Positions 22,547-33,800 of a DNA stretch of 64,000 nucleotides are shown piece by piece. The position numbers and the translations under genes were made by a program. Position 1 is the first letter of the stretch; each line of letters begins with the position of its first letter. The stretch is from Bromus sterilis. Taxonomy: Eukaryota; Streptophyta; Magnoliopsida; Poales; Poaceae. The stretch is taken from the NCBI GenBank assembly GCA_950022295.1, contig OX465600.1, forward strand, positions 2,480,001 to 2,544,000. The letters are read 5' to 3'. The notes beneath the pieces were generated by a model. The model saw only the letters and a program-made list of their open reading frames with translations, did no database searches and had not been told where the DNA came from.

Positions 22547-23811
22547 TGTAAGAGCAAGTTTTGCCCCCGAAGGTTTTGGACATTGTTAGCAAAGCAGAAG
22601 TGGAACTAATATTGTTTTCGAGTATAAACAGATACTTAGGTTCCGAAAGAATGGGGTTTGCAAGTAGAAGGTCGAAGGACAACTCGCTGCAGTGAAGCTG
22701 CAGTTATCTAACGAAACCTTTGAAGGAAGACGACCCCTAAAAATGTCGTCGAAGAAAAAGTATCTCTCGAGCAAAAGCGCAACGAGGAGAAAGCTGAAGC
22801 TGGTCAAAGACTTAGTCTTTTTGCTAGTTTCTCTTTATTTCTTGAGTCGTAGGAAAAACCGTACTATCAAGAGGGGTTTGCTAGTTGAGATCTTTGTCGA
22901 AGTGAATTTGCTCTTCTCAACCAAAACCCACAAAAGCCTACCGAGAGAAATCTCACCGAGTCGAACGAATAGCTCGAAGGCAAAGTCATTGCACTTCGTG
23001 CCTTCGAGAGAGAACTCGTTCGGTGAGTCAGCTTACTTGTTCCTCAAGTAAAGTTGCGCAGTGATTGGAATCCGACCGTTGTGGACACGCGTCAAGCGGT
23101 TACATCGGGTCACTTCAGTCATTTTACCCTTCGGGATCGCCAACTATAAATACCCCGCACCTACCCACCATTTCGGGTAGGTTGCTCCACTGAAGATTCT
23201 AAGACAGAAGTCTGAGAGCATCCCAAGAGAGATTCATCGAGAGAAAACCAAAATCCCAAGTCTGAGTTGAGTTGAGCAATTCACTATGACTTAGGTTGAG
23301 ATTAGACGATCTTTTTATCTTGGAGAACTGCAAGTCTCCTAGACGGTTAGGCGTCGCCTGTCAAGCAGTCGAAGAGAAATTGTCACTGCTGAAGGAAGTT
23401 GGTAAAGGTCTCGGAGATGTCCTGAATCATCTACCACGAGTGAAAACTGGACAAGCTCGAGGAGTTTGTTGCAGTGGAGAATAGGACGGAGAGAGTTTTG
23501 CTCCAGGTGTTCAATCACCAGTCCCTCCAACCAGATGTAGCACTTTGCAGAGTGTGAACTGGTTTACCAAACATCGCTGTGTCAGGCTCGTTTTCCCTCT
23601 AGCATTTACTTCAAGTATTTTCTCGTAGCCTGTTTGTCTTCGATGTTTTCCTTCGCTCCAAATCCTTTCGAGCCTTGCATTACTTTCGATACTGTATTTC
23701 CTTCGAGATGTCTTTAGTCCTACGATGTTTACATGATTTCCTTCTAAGTTCCTTAGAATTTTTAGAAGTGATCATTCACCCCCTCCCCCTCTGATCATTC
23801 TTGAGCTTTCA
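22547..23811 (+). repeat. 5' LTR of the Maximus-like element
   Basis: Starts TGTAAGAGCAAG and ends GAGCTTTCA. The TATA box TATAAATA at 23145-23152 suggests transcription starts about 30 bp downstream. It is 1 bp shorter than the 3' LTR (TTAGCAAAG against TTAGACAAAG near its start). Confidence 0.95.
23145..23152 (+). promoter_or_regulatory. LTR TATA box
   Basis: TATAAATA followed by CCCCGCACC. The same box is at 36033-36040 in the 3' LTR. Confidence 0.75.
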
Positions 23812-23813
23812 AT

Positions 23814-23825
23814 TGGTATCAGAGC
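23814..23825 (+). other. Primer binding site (initiator Met-tRNA)
   Basis: TGGTATCAGAGC, two bases after the 5' LTR, the standard Copia primer site. Confidence 0.95.
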
Positions 23826-23881
23826 TAGGCACTCCCTACGCTCTGCTTATTTTGGTCTAACAACCTGGAGTGTTGTCAAGG

Positions 23882-26485
23882 ATGTCGTTTGCAGCTGTTC
23901 GCTCGGGGGAACCAATCCCTATTTTCAATGGGAAGGACTATCCCTATTGGAAGGACAAAATGAAGAGGAATATCATGGCTATCAACTCTGCCGCTTGGGA
24001 AGTTGTCAAGAATGGTGTAACTGTCAAGGACACTGATGCCATTACTCCTGAAGAGACAAAGAAGATAGAGCTAGATGCTGAAGTCTGGGTATTCATCACA
24101 AATCATCTGATTCCTGAAAAATATCATGAGGTCAAGAATATTCCTTCGGCCAAAGGTGTTTGGGATTATCTCGAGAAGATTGGTGAAGGTGTCTCTACTC
24201 AGAAAGATGCTCGAATTGACACCCTTCGAAGCAAGTTCTATCGGTTCAAGAGGCACGAGGGAGAAAAAGTTTGTTCCATATACAGCAGACTCACTGCGCT
24301 GTCAAATGAACTGATTTCCCTCGGTGCAGATGACATTACCAATCGGATTATTGTCAGAACTTTGCTCCGTTCTCTTGATGATTCCTTCGATCACATTGTG
24401 CTGATGATTAAGGAAAGAACTGATTTCAAGGATATGGTTGCCGCTGATATTCTTGAAAGGCTTAATACTTTCGAGATGGAAGAAAATGAGAAACGTGACG
24501 TCAATGGGAGTCGAAGAAAATCTCATGCACTGAAAGCCAGAGCTTCACATCACTCCTCTCCTGAAGCTAGTTCTGAATCGGGTTGTGCCTCAGATGACCC
24601 CGAGAACATTGGAAAAGATCTGGCACTAATAATGAGAAGATTCAATCGCTTTCAGAGAAGGAACTCCTCTTCACCGAAGAAAAACTTTTCTTCAAGACAT
24701 TCAAATAATTCATCTCAACATCGATCATCATCCAGAAACTCTTCAGCGAAAGATAACTGTTGCTATAAGTGCAAGAAGCCAGGTCACTTCATTGCTGATT
24801 GTCCTCTCTGGGAAATTGAACATAAATCAAAGCACTCTCACAGCAGCTCTTCGAGCAAGTCTTACAGATCGAGCAAAAACCATGATTCGAAGAAATATGA
24901 TTCAAGGTCCAGAAAAGACAAGAAAGATGGTTCTGATGATGACAAAAAGAAGAAGTATCACAAGCATCGAGAGGGTTCTTCATCAAAATCTCATTCCTCT
25001 CGTCGAAAGAATTCGCACCGAGCCAAAGCCTATCTGGGTAAAGAAATGAACTCTGAAGAAGAAGCATCCGGTTCTGAAGCAGGATCAAAGTCAAGATCAG
25101 GTTCTGGTTCTGGTTCTGAATCTGATGGTGTTGCTGGGATAGCATTCGCCTCGAACAAGAATTCAAGTTCATTCTTCTCCAACCAGAGCAGTGAAGATGA
25201 ATCTCCAGCTTACTGCTTCATGGCCAAGGCTAAGGTATCCTCATCTAAGAAATCCTACGATACTTCTGATGGATCTACTTATGAAAGTGACTCTAGGATA
25301 AGCTATGCTAAACTTGCTAAAATTGCTTCTATCCAACAAGATGAGCTAGATTCTCTAAGTGAAACCATTCAAAAATCTGAGACCTTGTTGATCGATGAGA
25401 TTGAGAAGGGTCAAACTTTGATAAATGAGCATGTTGCTCTGAAGGAAAAGTATGATGAGCTTTCCTCTCGGCATGATCTTCTCTCAGTGGACTACGAGAA
25501 GCTAACCTATGAAATACTTCAAGGGAAAATGGCTCTCGAGAAACTGAGAGAGGCTAATGAAGAGTTGGAAAGTGTCAATCTCACGCTCATGGCTCAACAA
25601 GGCTCAGAAACTAAAAATGAATCTACTTCACCTTGCTTAACCTGTTTGGAACGAAGTAAAATTGAGTCTATTTCTGAGAGATCGAAAGGAAAGCAACCTA
25701 TTGTTATCGATGATACTAACCCCTCAAACGAGGAAAACATTACCGAGGAACTCCTCAGGTTGAAGAACTTATTTGAAACAGGCATGTTCAAAAGTGTGCA
25801 GGGACACCAGTACTTATGTGATATCCTTCGAAAGGCTCTTCTTCACAGGAATCCTCGTAACGAAGGAGTTGGCTTCGAAAGGAAAATCAATCCTGATGGA
25901 ACCTACTGGGAACCCGAGCAGTATCCTAAAACTGTCTGGGTTCTTGCGAAAGAAAAGCCCATTGATATTGCTAACCTTTCAGGTTTCAGTTGCAAAATTG
26001 ACAAAGCTATTGTTGATGAATCACTTGATTCTGACTACAAGCTTGTCAAATATCAGGAAGGAAAGGTGTCGGCTGAGTTCGTTGGTACTCCTCCAAAGAA
26101 TGGCTTTTATAAGCGACAGATTTGGGTTCGCAAATCTCTCGTAGAAAAACTGCCCCCTAACCATTCTATGCAGGGAAAATCCTCCGTACCACCGAATCAC
26201 TACTATTCTCTCGAGGATAGAAATGAACCCTTGGTGCCTGCTTCAAATGTTCCCCAGAAGGATTACTATCGTATAGATAGAACTGTTTATCGTCATCGTG
26301 ACAATCGTACCAAAATTGCCATTACCCATCGCTACTCTAACCCCTCATCGAGGAATTATATTTATGGTGTGCTTGATGGTCCTGATCGACAATGCAATCC
26401 TGTTCGATATAATATTGCTGATCCATCTAGCTCTACCATGCCTTCTAAGTCACCTGCTCGTTTGTGGGTGGTTAAGAAGAACTAA
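23882..26485 (+). CDS. gag: Copia gag polyprotein (867 residues)
   Basis: Structural protein that would form the particle and package the RNA. The first in-frame ATG is at 23882, 56 bp after the PBS. The N-terminal part (PIFNGKDYPYWKDKM and the following 200 residues) is the UBN2/retrotransposon-gag domain. A CCHC zinc knuckle lies at residues 294-307 (C294, C297, H302, C307). A long Ser/Lys/Arg-rich stretch follows, then an acidic region and a predicted coiled coil around residues 480-570 (Glu/Leu-rich). The long C-terminal extension beyond the knuckle is typical of the SIRE/Maximus lineage. The frame ends at 26485, one frame away from pol. Confidence 0.9.
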   Translation: MSFAAVRSGEPIPIFNGKDYPYWKDKMKRNIMAINSAAWEVVKNGVTVKDTDAITPEETKKIELDAEVWVFITNHLIPEKYHEVKNIPSAKGVWDYLEKIGEGVSTQKDARIDTLRSKFYRFKRHEGEKVCSIYSRLTALSNELISLGADDITNRIIVRTLLRSLDDSFDHIVLMIKERTDFKDMVAADILERLNTFEMEENEKRDVNGSRRKSHALKARASHHSSPEASSESGCASDDPENIGKDLALIMRRFNRFQRRNSSSPKKNFSSRHSNNSSQHRSSSRNSSAKDNCCYKCKKPGHFIADCPLWEIEHKSKHSHSSSSSKSYRSSKNHDSKKYDSRSRKDKKDGSDDDKKKKYHKHREGSSSKSHSSRRKNSHRAKAYLGKEMNSEEEASGSEAGSKSRSGSGSGSESDGVAGIAFASNKNSSSFFSNQSSEDESPAYCFMAKAKVSSSKKSYDTSDGSTYESDSRISYAKLAKIASIQQDELDSLSETIQKSETLLIDEIEKGQTLINEHVALKEKYDELSSRHDLLSVDYEKLTYEILQGKMALEKLREANEELESVNLTLMAQQGSETKNESTSPCLTCLERSKIESISERSKGKQPIVIDDTNPSNEENITEELLRLKNLFETGMFKSVQGHQYLCDILRKALLHRNPRNEGVGFERKINPDGTYWEPEQYPKTVWVLAKEKPIDIANLSGFSCKIDKAIVDESLDSDYKLVKYQEGKVSAEFVGTPPKNGFYKRQIWVRKSLVEKLPPNHSMQGKSSVPPNHYYSLEDRNEPLVPASNVPQKDYYRIDRTVYRHRDNRTKIAITHRYSNPSSRNYIYGVLDGPDRQCNPVRYNIADPSSSTMPSKSPARLWVVKKN

Positions 26486-26533
26486 TTCTTCTGCAGGGCT
26501 ATGTCTCCGGTGGATCCGAATGGGTCATGGATA
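26476..26533 (+). other. Gag-pol junction with a 3'-splice-site-like sequence
   Basis: Gag stops at 26483-26485. Pol is open in the -1 frame from 26476, leaving about 10 bp of overlap. CTAATTCTTCTGCAG at 26482-26496 resembles a branch point, pyrimidine tract and acceptor directly before open pol codons (GYVSGGSEWVMDSG). No classical slippery heptamer is seen in the overlap. Confidence 0.4.
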
Positions 26534-27984
26534 GTGGATGTACAAATCATATGACCGGAGATAAAGAGTTGTTCGCCGAGGAAAAACTATCTGAATCTTC
26601 ACAGAAATATATTACCTTCGGTGACAACAACAAAGGAAAAGTACTTGGTTTGGATAAAGTTGCTATATCAAAAGACAAGCACATTGATAAGGTTTTGCTT
26701 GTACAATCTCTAGGATATAATCTTATGTCTATATCGAAACTTTGTGATATGGATATGCTTGTTCTGTTTTCTGCGTCTCGTTGTGTTGTCTTTTCACAGG
26801 ATGATTATTCCTTCGTGTTCGAAGGATATCGCAAGGGTGATCTTTACGTCGTTGATTTTTCTTCAGGACCTGCTGTGTCCACATGTTTAATGGCCAAAGC
26901 CACATCTGGTTGGTTATGGCACCGAAGACTTGGTCATGCAGGGATGAAAAATCTTCAAACTCTTATCTCGAAGAAGAACATCGTTGGAATTGATAATGTA
27001 AAATTCGATAAAGATCGTCTATGCAGTGCCTGTGAAGCAGGAAAGATTGCCAAGAAACATCACTCTGCAAAAACCGTCATGACTACTACTCGTCCTCTTG
27101 AATTACTTCATATGGATTTATTCGGTCCTCAAAACTATGCTAGTCTTGGAGGTAACAAGTATGGTCTGGTTATTGTTGATGATTTCTCTCGATATACCTG
27201 GGTTTTCTTTTTAGATGACAAGAGCAAGGTTGTTGAAATTTTCAAAACTTTCGCAAAGAGAGCTCAAACTGAATATGAATTATCTCTCAAGCATATCAGA
27301 AGTGATAATGGTACTGAATTCAAAAATACTCATATCGAAGATTTTCTTGATGAATATGGCTTTACTCATGAATTCTCGGCTGCTTATACACCGCAACAAA
27401 ATGGTGTGGTCGAGAGAAAGAATCGAACACTTATTGAAATGGCCAGAACAATGCTTGCTGACTACAAGACTCCTATCAGGTTCTGGGCCGAAGCTATCAA
27501 CACTGCATGTCATATCATCAACAAGGTTTATCTGCATAAGTTTCTGAAGAAAACTTCACATGAACTCATCACTGGTAAAAAGCCAAATGTGTCTTATCTC
27601 AGGGTTTTTGGTGCTCCATGTTATATAAGAGACATGAATCACAGCCCCAAGTTTGCCCCAAAGGCACACGAAGGTTTTATCCTAGGTTATGGTTCAAATT
27701 CTCACACTTACAGAGTTTACAACTCACATCTTGGAAAAGTTGTAGAAACTGTAAATGTTCGATTTGATGAAACTAACGGCTCTCAAAAGGAGCATTTACC
27801 TCTTAACCTGGATGAACCTCCTTTGGATGAACTTATCAGGTTCATGGCTATTGGAGATATTCGACCTGTCGAAGGAAATGCTCAACAAGTAAACAGGGAT
27901 GATGATGGTCCAATGTTCCCACACATAGCCCGGGGCGCTGGAGATCAACATCCTGAAGAAATTGATGCACAGGTCGAAGGATAA
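26527..27984 (+). pseudogene. pol: Copia pol, protease-integrase part, ended by an internal stop
   Basis: Begins at the protease active-site triplet DSG (MDSGCTNHMTG). The zinc-binding integrase N-terminus (WHRRLGH at about 26919, then CSACEAGK) follows. Next is the integrase core with DLFGP (27115), RSDNGTEF (27298) and the glutamate of NGVVERKNR (27400), so the D-D-E residues are present. A TAA at 27982-27984, in the non-conserved linker before the reverse transcriptase, interrupts the frame; the same frame continues open after it. Open pol codons extend upstream of this ATG to 26476, so translation would normally come from gag. Confidence 0.9.
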
Positions 27985-29736
27985 CGCATAAACGAAGAAT
28001 ATGTTGATCCCGAAGGACAAGCTGTTCCCGAAGATCAACCTGATCCACAAGATGAAGAATCTTTTCCTCGTGTTCGAAGAAGAGTGAATGTCGACTCAAT
28101 TCTCGAAGAGATTCGTTTACCAGGTCGTCCCACCACTCGTTCTCGTACTCGATTAGCTAACTTCTATGGAAATTTCTCGTTTGTATCCATGCTAGAACCT
28201 TCAAAATTTGATGAAGCCATGAGAGACTCAGACTGGATGACTGCCATGCTCGAAGAACTTAACCAGTTCGAGAGAAATAAAGTCTGGTCCCTTGTCGATA
28301 GACCTGATTCCACGAAGCATAATATCATTGGTACGAAGTGGATTTTTCGCAACAAGCAAGATGAAGATGGCATAGTGGTAAGGAATAAAGCTCGACTGGT
28401 TGCACAAGGATACACCCAAATCGAAGGTATTGATTTTGGTGAGACTTATGCCCCAGTTGCTAGACTTGAATCCATTCGTGTCATGCTTGCCTTTGCCAAT
28501 TACTATGGTATATTGTTATATCAAATGGATGTCAAAAGTGCATTTCTTAACGGTGAGATCGAAGAAGAAGTGTATGTTATGCAGCCACCAGGTTTTGAAG
28601 ACCCGAAGAATCCTGATAAGGTGTACAGATTACACAAGGCCCTATATGGGTTAAAGCAAGCACCTCGTGCTTGGTATGAAACGCTGAAGGATTTTCTTCT
28701 TAAGAAGGGCTTCAAACCAGGAACAACTGATCCGACTCTTTTTACTCGTGCATACAAAAATGATCTCTTTGTGTGTCAAATTTATGTCGATGATATTATT
28801 TTTGGTTGCACTAACCCTGATATTAGCGAAGAATTTGCTCGTATGATGTCGAAGAAATATGAAATGTCAATGATGGGAGAATTGAAGTTCTTTCTCGGGC
28901 TTCAAATCCGTCAACAGAAGAATGGTACTTTCATCTCTCAAGAGAAGTATCTCAGAGATTGCCTGAAGAAGTTTGATCTTGTCAGTTGCAAAACTGTCAA
29001 GACTCCAATGCCTACGAATGTTCATCTAGATGCAGATGAGAAGGGCAAACCTTTCGATCAGAAGAAATATCGCTCGATGATTGGTTCGCTTCTTTACCTT
29101 TGTGCATCTAGACCTGACATTATGCTATCAGTATGTATGTGTGCTCGTTTTCAGGCAAACCCGAAGGAATCTCATCATATTGCTGTCAAGCGAATCCTTC
29201 GATATCTGGCACACACACCAACCTTGGGTCTTTGGTATCCCAAGGGTGCACAGTTTGATCTCGTTGGTTATTCAGATTCTGACTGGGCTGGTGATCGAGT
29301 CGACAGGAAATCTACCTCTGGCACATGTCATTTTCTCGGTAGATCTCTTGTCTGTTGGGCCTCGAAGAAACAGAATTGTGTATCTATTTCTACGGCTGAA
29401 GCCGAGTATATTGCTGCCGGTTCATGCTGTACTCAGATTCTGTGGCTCAAGCAAACGCTGAAAGATTATGGTATTCTTGTGAAGAAAATTCCATTGCTTT
29501 GTGATAATGAGAGTGCAATCAAAATTGCTCATAATCCAGTGCAACACTCTCGAACGAAGCATATTGATATTCGTCATCATTTTCTTCGAGATCATGTTCA
29601 GCGAGAAGATATTGTTATCAGTCATGTTCGCACCGAAGATCAATTGGCTGATATATTCACAAAGCCCTTGGATGAAAAGAGGTTCTGTACACTGAGGTGT
29701 GAGTTGAACATCTTGGACTCACGCAATGTGCAGTAA
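27985..29736 (+). pseudogene. pol: Copia pol, reverse transcriptase-RNase H part
   Basis: Same frame as the protease-integrase part, directly after its stop codon; there is no proper ATG start (28084 is GTG). Copia RT landmarks are intact: QMDVKSAFLNGE (28524), LYGLKQAPRAWYE (28642) and the catalytic YVDDIIFG (28783). RNase H landmarks are SDSDWAGDRVDRKSTSG (29275), CDNESAIK (29503) and the terminal HIDIRHHFLRD (29562). It ends at the TAA at 29734-29736. One nonsense change is the only visible defect. Confidence 0.9.
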
Positions 29737-30201
29737 GATCATAACTATCGGTACTATGTATAATACCTTATTATTGTAGTTTACTATCGTTAATTTTCTG
29801 TCGTATTTCTTTTTCGTTTATTTTGTTCGTTTGGTGTTGTCCTATACACTTATCACTCCGAGTTTTTATCGCTGTTTTTATCTCGGATTGACTAAGTATC
29901 GGACCCTGTTTTCCCTCTATTCTATCCCTACCCTATTCTGTGCTTTTCTCTCGTGAACATGTACATATTGTACTCGATCAAGATTCCCCTCGAATGTCAT
30001 TGATTCCGAAGGAAAAACTATCGAAGTTTTATCTACTTTTATACTCGATGTTCGATGAGTTTGGTCTCGGACGTGGAGCAACTTTCTTTCGGTTCGTTGG
30101 GATTTCCCACGATTACCGCCACAAAATCCGTCCGTTGAATGCGGAGAGACGCGAAATCTGCGCCGTTGGATCAGATCTGACAGCTCGGTCAGAACCTCCC
30201 T
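29737..30201 (+). other. Non-coding spacer between pol and the extra ORF
   Basis: No domain is visible. Sequence becomes promoter-like near its right end. Confidence 0.6.
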
Positions 30202-30416
30202 TATAAATACTGATCCACTCCACCGGCTTAGACATCGCTATTCCTTCGACTTCGTCTCTTCGCCTCCAGAAACTCTCTCTCTCGCGCGCCGCCGTGCTGT
30301 CTCGTCGCCGTCGACTCCCTCGCCGCTTAACTGCCGGAAGGAAGCCGCCGGAGGCATTCCCGTCGACGAAGATCATCATCCGCGTCGCCGTAGTCGCCTC
30401 ACATCACCAAGTTAGG
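30202..30416 (+). promoter_or_regulatory. Putative internal promoter and spliced leader of the extra ORF
   Basis: TATAAATA at 30202-30209 is followed by a CT-rich leader (CTCTCTCTCGCGCGCC at about 30277) and a GC-rich stretch without ATG close to the TATA box. A good plant 5' splice site, TTAGG|GTATGT, is at 30416/30417. This arrangement is that of a plant gene promoter with a first non-coding exon. It is inferred from sequence only. Confidence 0.5.
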
Positions 30417-30833
30417 GTATGTGTGGCTCTGGAGTCGATTCATCTCGTTCTGTTCATCGTTTCCAGCTTTTGTGTTGATTTTTTTTTCTGATTTCTCTTA
30501 GGTCTGTTTGATCCGTTTGGATCTTTGAAACTTGGGAAATCTGTTTCTAGCTTTTCTGTCGATTCCCCATCTGTCCTTGGTAAGAAATCCCTCGGATTCT
30601 CTCACTTAGGCAAATCCTACAGTATCGTTTCGATAGATTTAATCTTGTGCGATTTATTCATACAAGTTCTTCGTTAGATTTCACCCGATGAAAATCTAGC
30701 CTAGCACTTTCATGAAAATTTGCGATAAGACAAATCTCTCGATAAGATTGCTGCATTCAAAATGTTTTTCCTCGAAATTGTTGGTACTTGTTCACAACTT
30801 TCCTATATTCCCTCGTATCCTTCTTTTTCGCAG
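30417..30833 (+). other. Putative 5'-UTR intron (417 bp)
   Basis: Starts GTATGTGTGG, is T-rich throughout, and ends CTTCTTTTTCGCAG, four bases before the ATG at 30838. The upstream in-frame ATG at 30712 would lie inside this intron. Confidence 0.5.
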
Positions 30834-30837
30834 GAAA

Positions 30838-33800
30838 ATGTCTGGTAACGAAGGAAATATTAGAGTTCCCAAGCGTGTGGGAGGCCGAACAAGAATCACC
30901 AATAACTCTGAAGGTTTGTCTGAGGAAGTGATCATTGAAAAGAATTTGAGAACGCCGTCTGGTTCTGAGGATGATCGTACAAGAGAAAATCGTCTGCAAG
31001 AGATTCGAAGACTTCAAGCTCTTCGTTGGTATGAATACAAGTCTCTTATTCCTCGTTGGGAGAGGCTGTTTGCTATGAAGAATCCTTGGGTTGATGTCAA
31101 AGCTCTAAGGCCAAAGTGGACGAAATTTAATCGACCACCTCCTCCAGCTGATGCTCACCCTTCTGCCCTCAAAACTCCTGATGATTTTAAAGAGCTCGTT
31201 GAAGCACGTGAACTTCGAGCACAAAAGAGGAAAGAAGCTAAAGCTCGAAAGGAAGCAGCTGCTGCTAAAGCTGCCGAAGAAGTTGGCCCTAGCGCCAAAC
31301 CGAAGGGTGGCAAGAAGTCAGCCAAGAGACAGAAAAAGGTTGTAATAGTTTCACCTCCTGATGCAAGCTCCGAAGGAGAAGCTAATTCAGATGATCAAGA
31401 CCCTGGTACAGAGGCTGATGTCGAGGACTTACCTCTGAAGAAAAAGCCGACCAGTAGAGGCATAAGGATCCAGGAGCCAGCTCCACAGGCTCCTCGAGGA
31501 AATATTGACTTGACCAACTTGGTCACAGATCCACCCATTTCATCTGCTCCACCTGTTCCTGCTCGCCAACCAAAACCTTCGGCTCCATCGAAGGGAAAGC
31601 AAGCTCAAGTTGGTGAAGATGATGAAACGCTTATTCAGCGAAAGGAAAGGCTGGCCAAGCAAAAGGAACAAGAAGAGAAAGAATTGATTAATGCCAAGCT
31701 CCTGAACTTTCACAGTCAGCCTGAGCATAAAAAGGCTCTGGTTGCTCAACAACTGGGCATTCTTCACTTGGTCAGTGAAAAATATCGACGACAGATTTCT
31801 GCAGGCACTATCCCTAGTGACCCGAAAGAAACGGTCACCGAGAAAGTTGTGACTCCCACAGTCACGAAAGAAAAGGTAATAGCCCCTAGTGCTTCGAAGA
31901 AGAATGCTGAGGCCCCTAGTTCCTCGAAGGATAAAGCAGTGGTCTCAAAACCCATTGCTGCTGCCAAAGCCACCAAGGAAGCCGAAAAGAAAGCCAAGGA
32001 GGCAAGACAGAAGGCTCAAGCTGCTCCAGTTCCTCGAGCTGCACCAGCTCCTGCCCCTGTTGCACCAGCTGTTTCCGGTCCTCGTGCCGATGAAGAGAGT
32101 TCCAATGAAGGAGAATCAAATGCCAATGCTCCTTGGGATGCTGCACATATATCTCACATTCTCTGGAAAATGGCTACTACACCGAGCAAAGTCACTTCCG
32201 AGGATGATGTTCCTGCTGAAATCCAAGAGCATGTTGCTCGATACATGATACGCTGGGAAGGCTACATCACCCAGGATCGAAAGGATAAGGAGCAAGTCAG
32301 GTTTTACACCAGGCAACTCCAAGAGGAAACCGAGGACATTGAGTCCCGAAATTTTTTCAAGTCCAAGATTGCATCTGCTGAAGCTTCGAGGAGGACTCAG
32401 AAAGAAAATTTAACTGCTGTGTTTGACAAGGTAAAACAAGTTGTGTCTGCTGTTTGCAAAGAGCATAATGATGCTCTGTTCCAAAGACAATCTCGAAAGA
32501 GAAAATCTGCTGCCCCAACCTCTGAGCGTGGGACACCAGAGATCGAGAAGAACGCCAAGAAGTCCAAGTCCACCGAGGTCGTTGCTACCACAGACCGACA
32601 AGAAACTGAACCAAACCCCACTAAGCAACCCACTCCTCCCCGTAAGAAAACTCCACCACCTCGCCAAACAAGTTCACCGCCTCAACAAACAACTCCACCC
32701 CCTCGTCAACCTACGCCTCCACCCCGACAACAAACACCTCCACCCCCACCTCCATCTCCACCCCGTCAACCCTCACCACCAAAAGCCTCGCCACCACCTC
32801 CAAACCCACCATCTCCACCTCATGTCATTCCATCGACCACCCCCGCCACTGAAATCCAAGCTCATGCAGAGACCGAGCAAGTTGCTCGTGTCGAGCAAGA
32901 AACTCAAGTCCAGAAAGATTACTCTTCTGCCCGGACTATGCCTGAAGGAGAAGATGTTGATGTTGACATCACGATAGTTTCCTCTCGACGAGATCCTGTC
33001 GTAAGCAATAGTTCTGGAGATAACAGTTCAAGTGATAATTCTTCATCCTCCTCATCCAGTTCTTCGAACGAAGAAATGGTTGATGCGTTTGCTCAATTTG
33101 ATGAAGACTTGGAGGCCATGGAAATTGAAGAGGCCGCACAAAATGCTCAAACCGACGAAGGAGATGCCGTCGTAGCTCAGGCCGAGGAGAATGCTCCTGC
33201 AGTCACTCCGGCTCAGGATATTGTCAACATCCCATCATCTATCTCTCGACCTGCTGAACCAGAGTTCCAGATGCCAGATAACGCTGCTGAGGTTTTTCCC
33301 ATTGATGAGCTGCTTCACTCTGCTCATCCGAGAGAAATGCTGCCTTTGTTCCGCTCAGATGTTCCTCGAGGAGGTCCCATCTTCAAAAGGCGCGAACACA
33401 AGCCATTTTTCTTCGGTACCAATCCCTACGAGAAGCCCAGAAGTGCTTATTCTCTTCGGTTTTGGACCCAAGAGCAAGCTATCTACTATACTCGTGTGTT
33501 GTACAACAAGGCAAGAGTTTTCCAGCATCAATATCTTGATATGCCTTCGGTGTACTCCACTACTTGTTTCGAGAACATTGCCGAGACAATTGATAGCCTG
33601 CATGCTCACAAGATGTTTGCTCTCGATTGTGGTTACAATCCCGAGCTTATCAAACAGTTTTATGCAACACTTTATGTCTCTGGAGATCCTGAGAACTCGA
33701 AGACATGGAAATTTGACTATATGATTCAAGGCCAAGTTTTTCACATGACTGTCGACCAACTTCTGGCTATCATAAATTTACCTCGGTTCGAAGGATTACC

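Noticed and set aside
22692..23051. 119-residue frame repeated in both LTRs (also 35580-35939)
   Set aside because: Lies in the LTR regulatory region upstream of its TATA box, with no domain. The duplication simply reflects the LTR pair.
30712..30837. Start of the extra ORF at ATG 30712
   Set aside because: A convincing 3' splice site at 30831-30833 makes this stretch more likely intronic.
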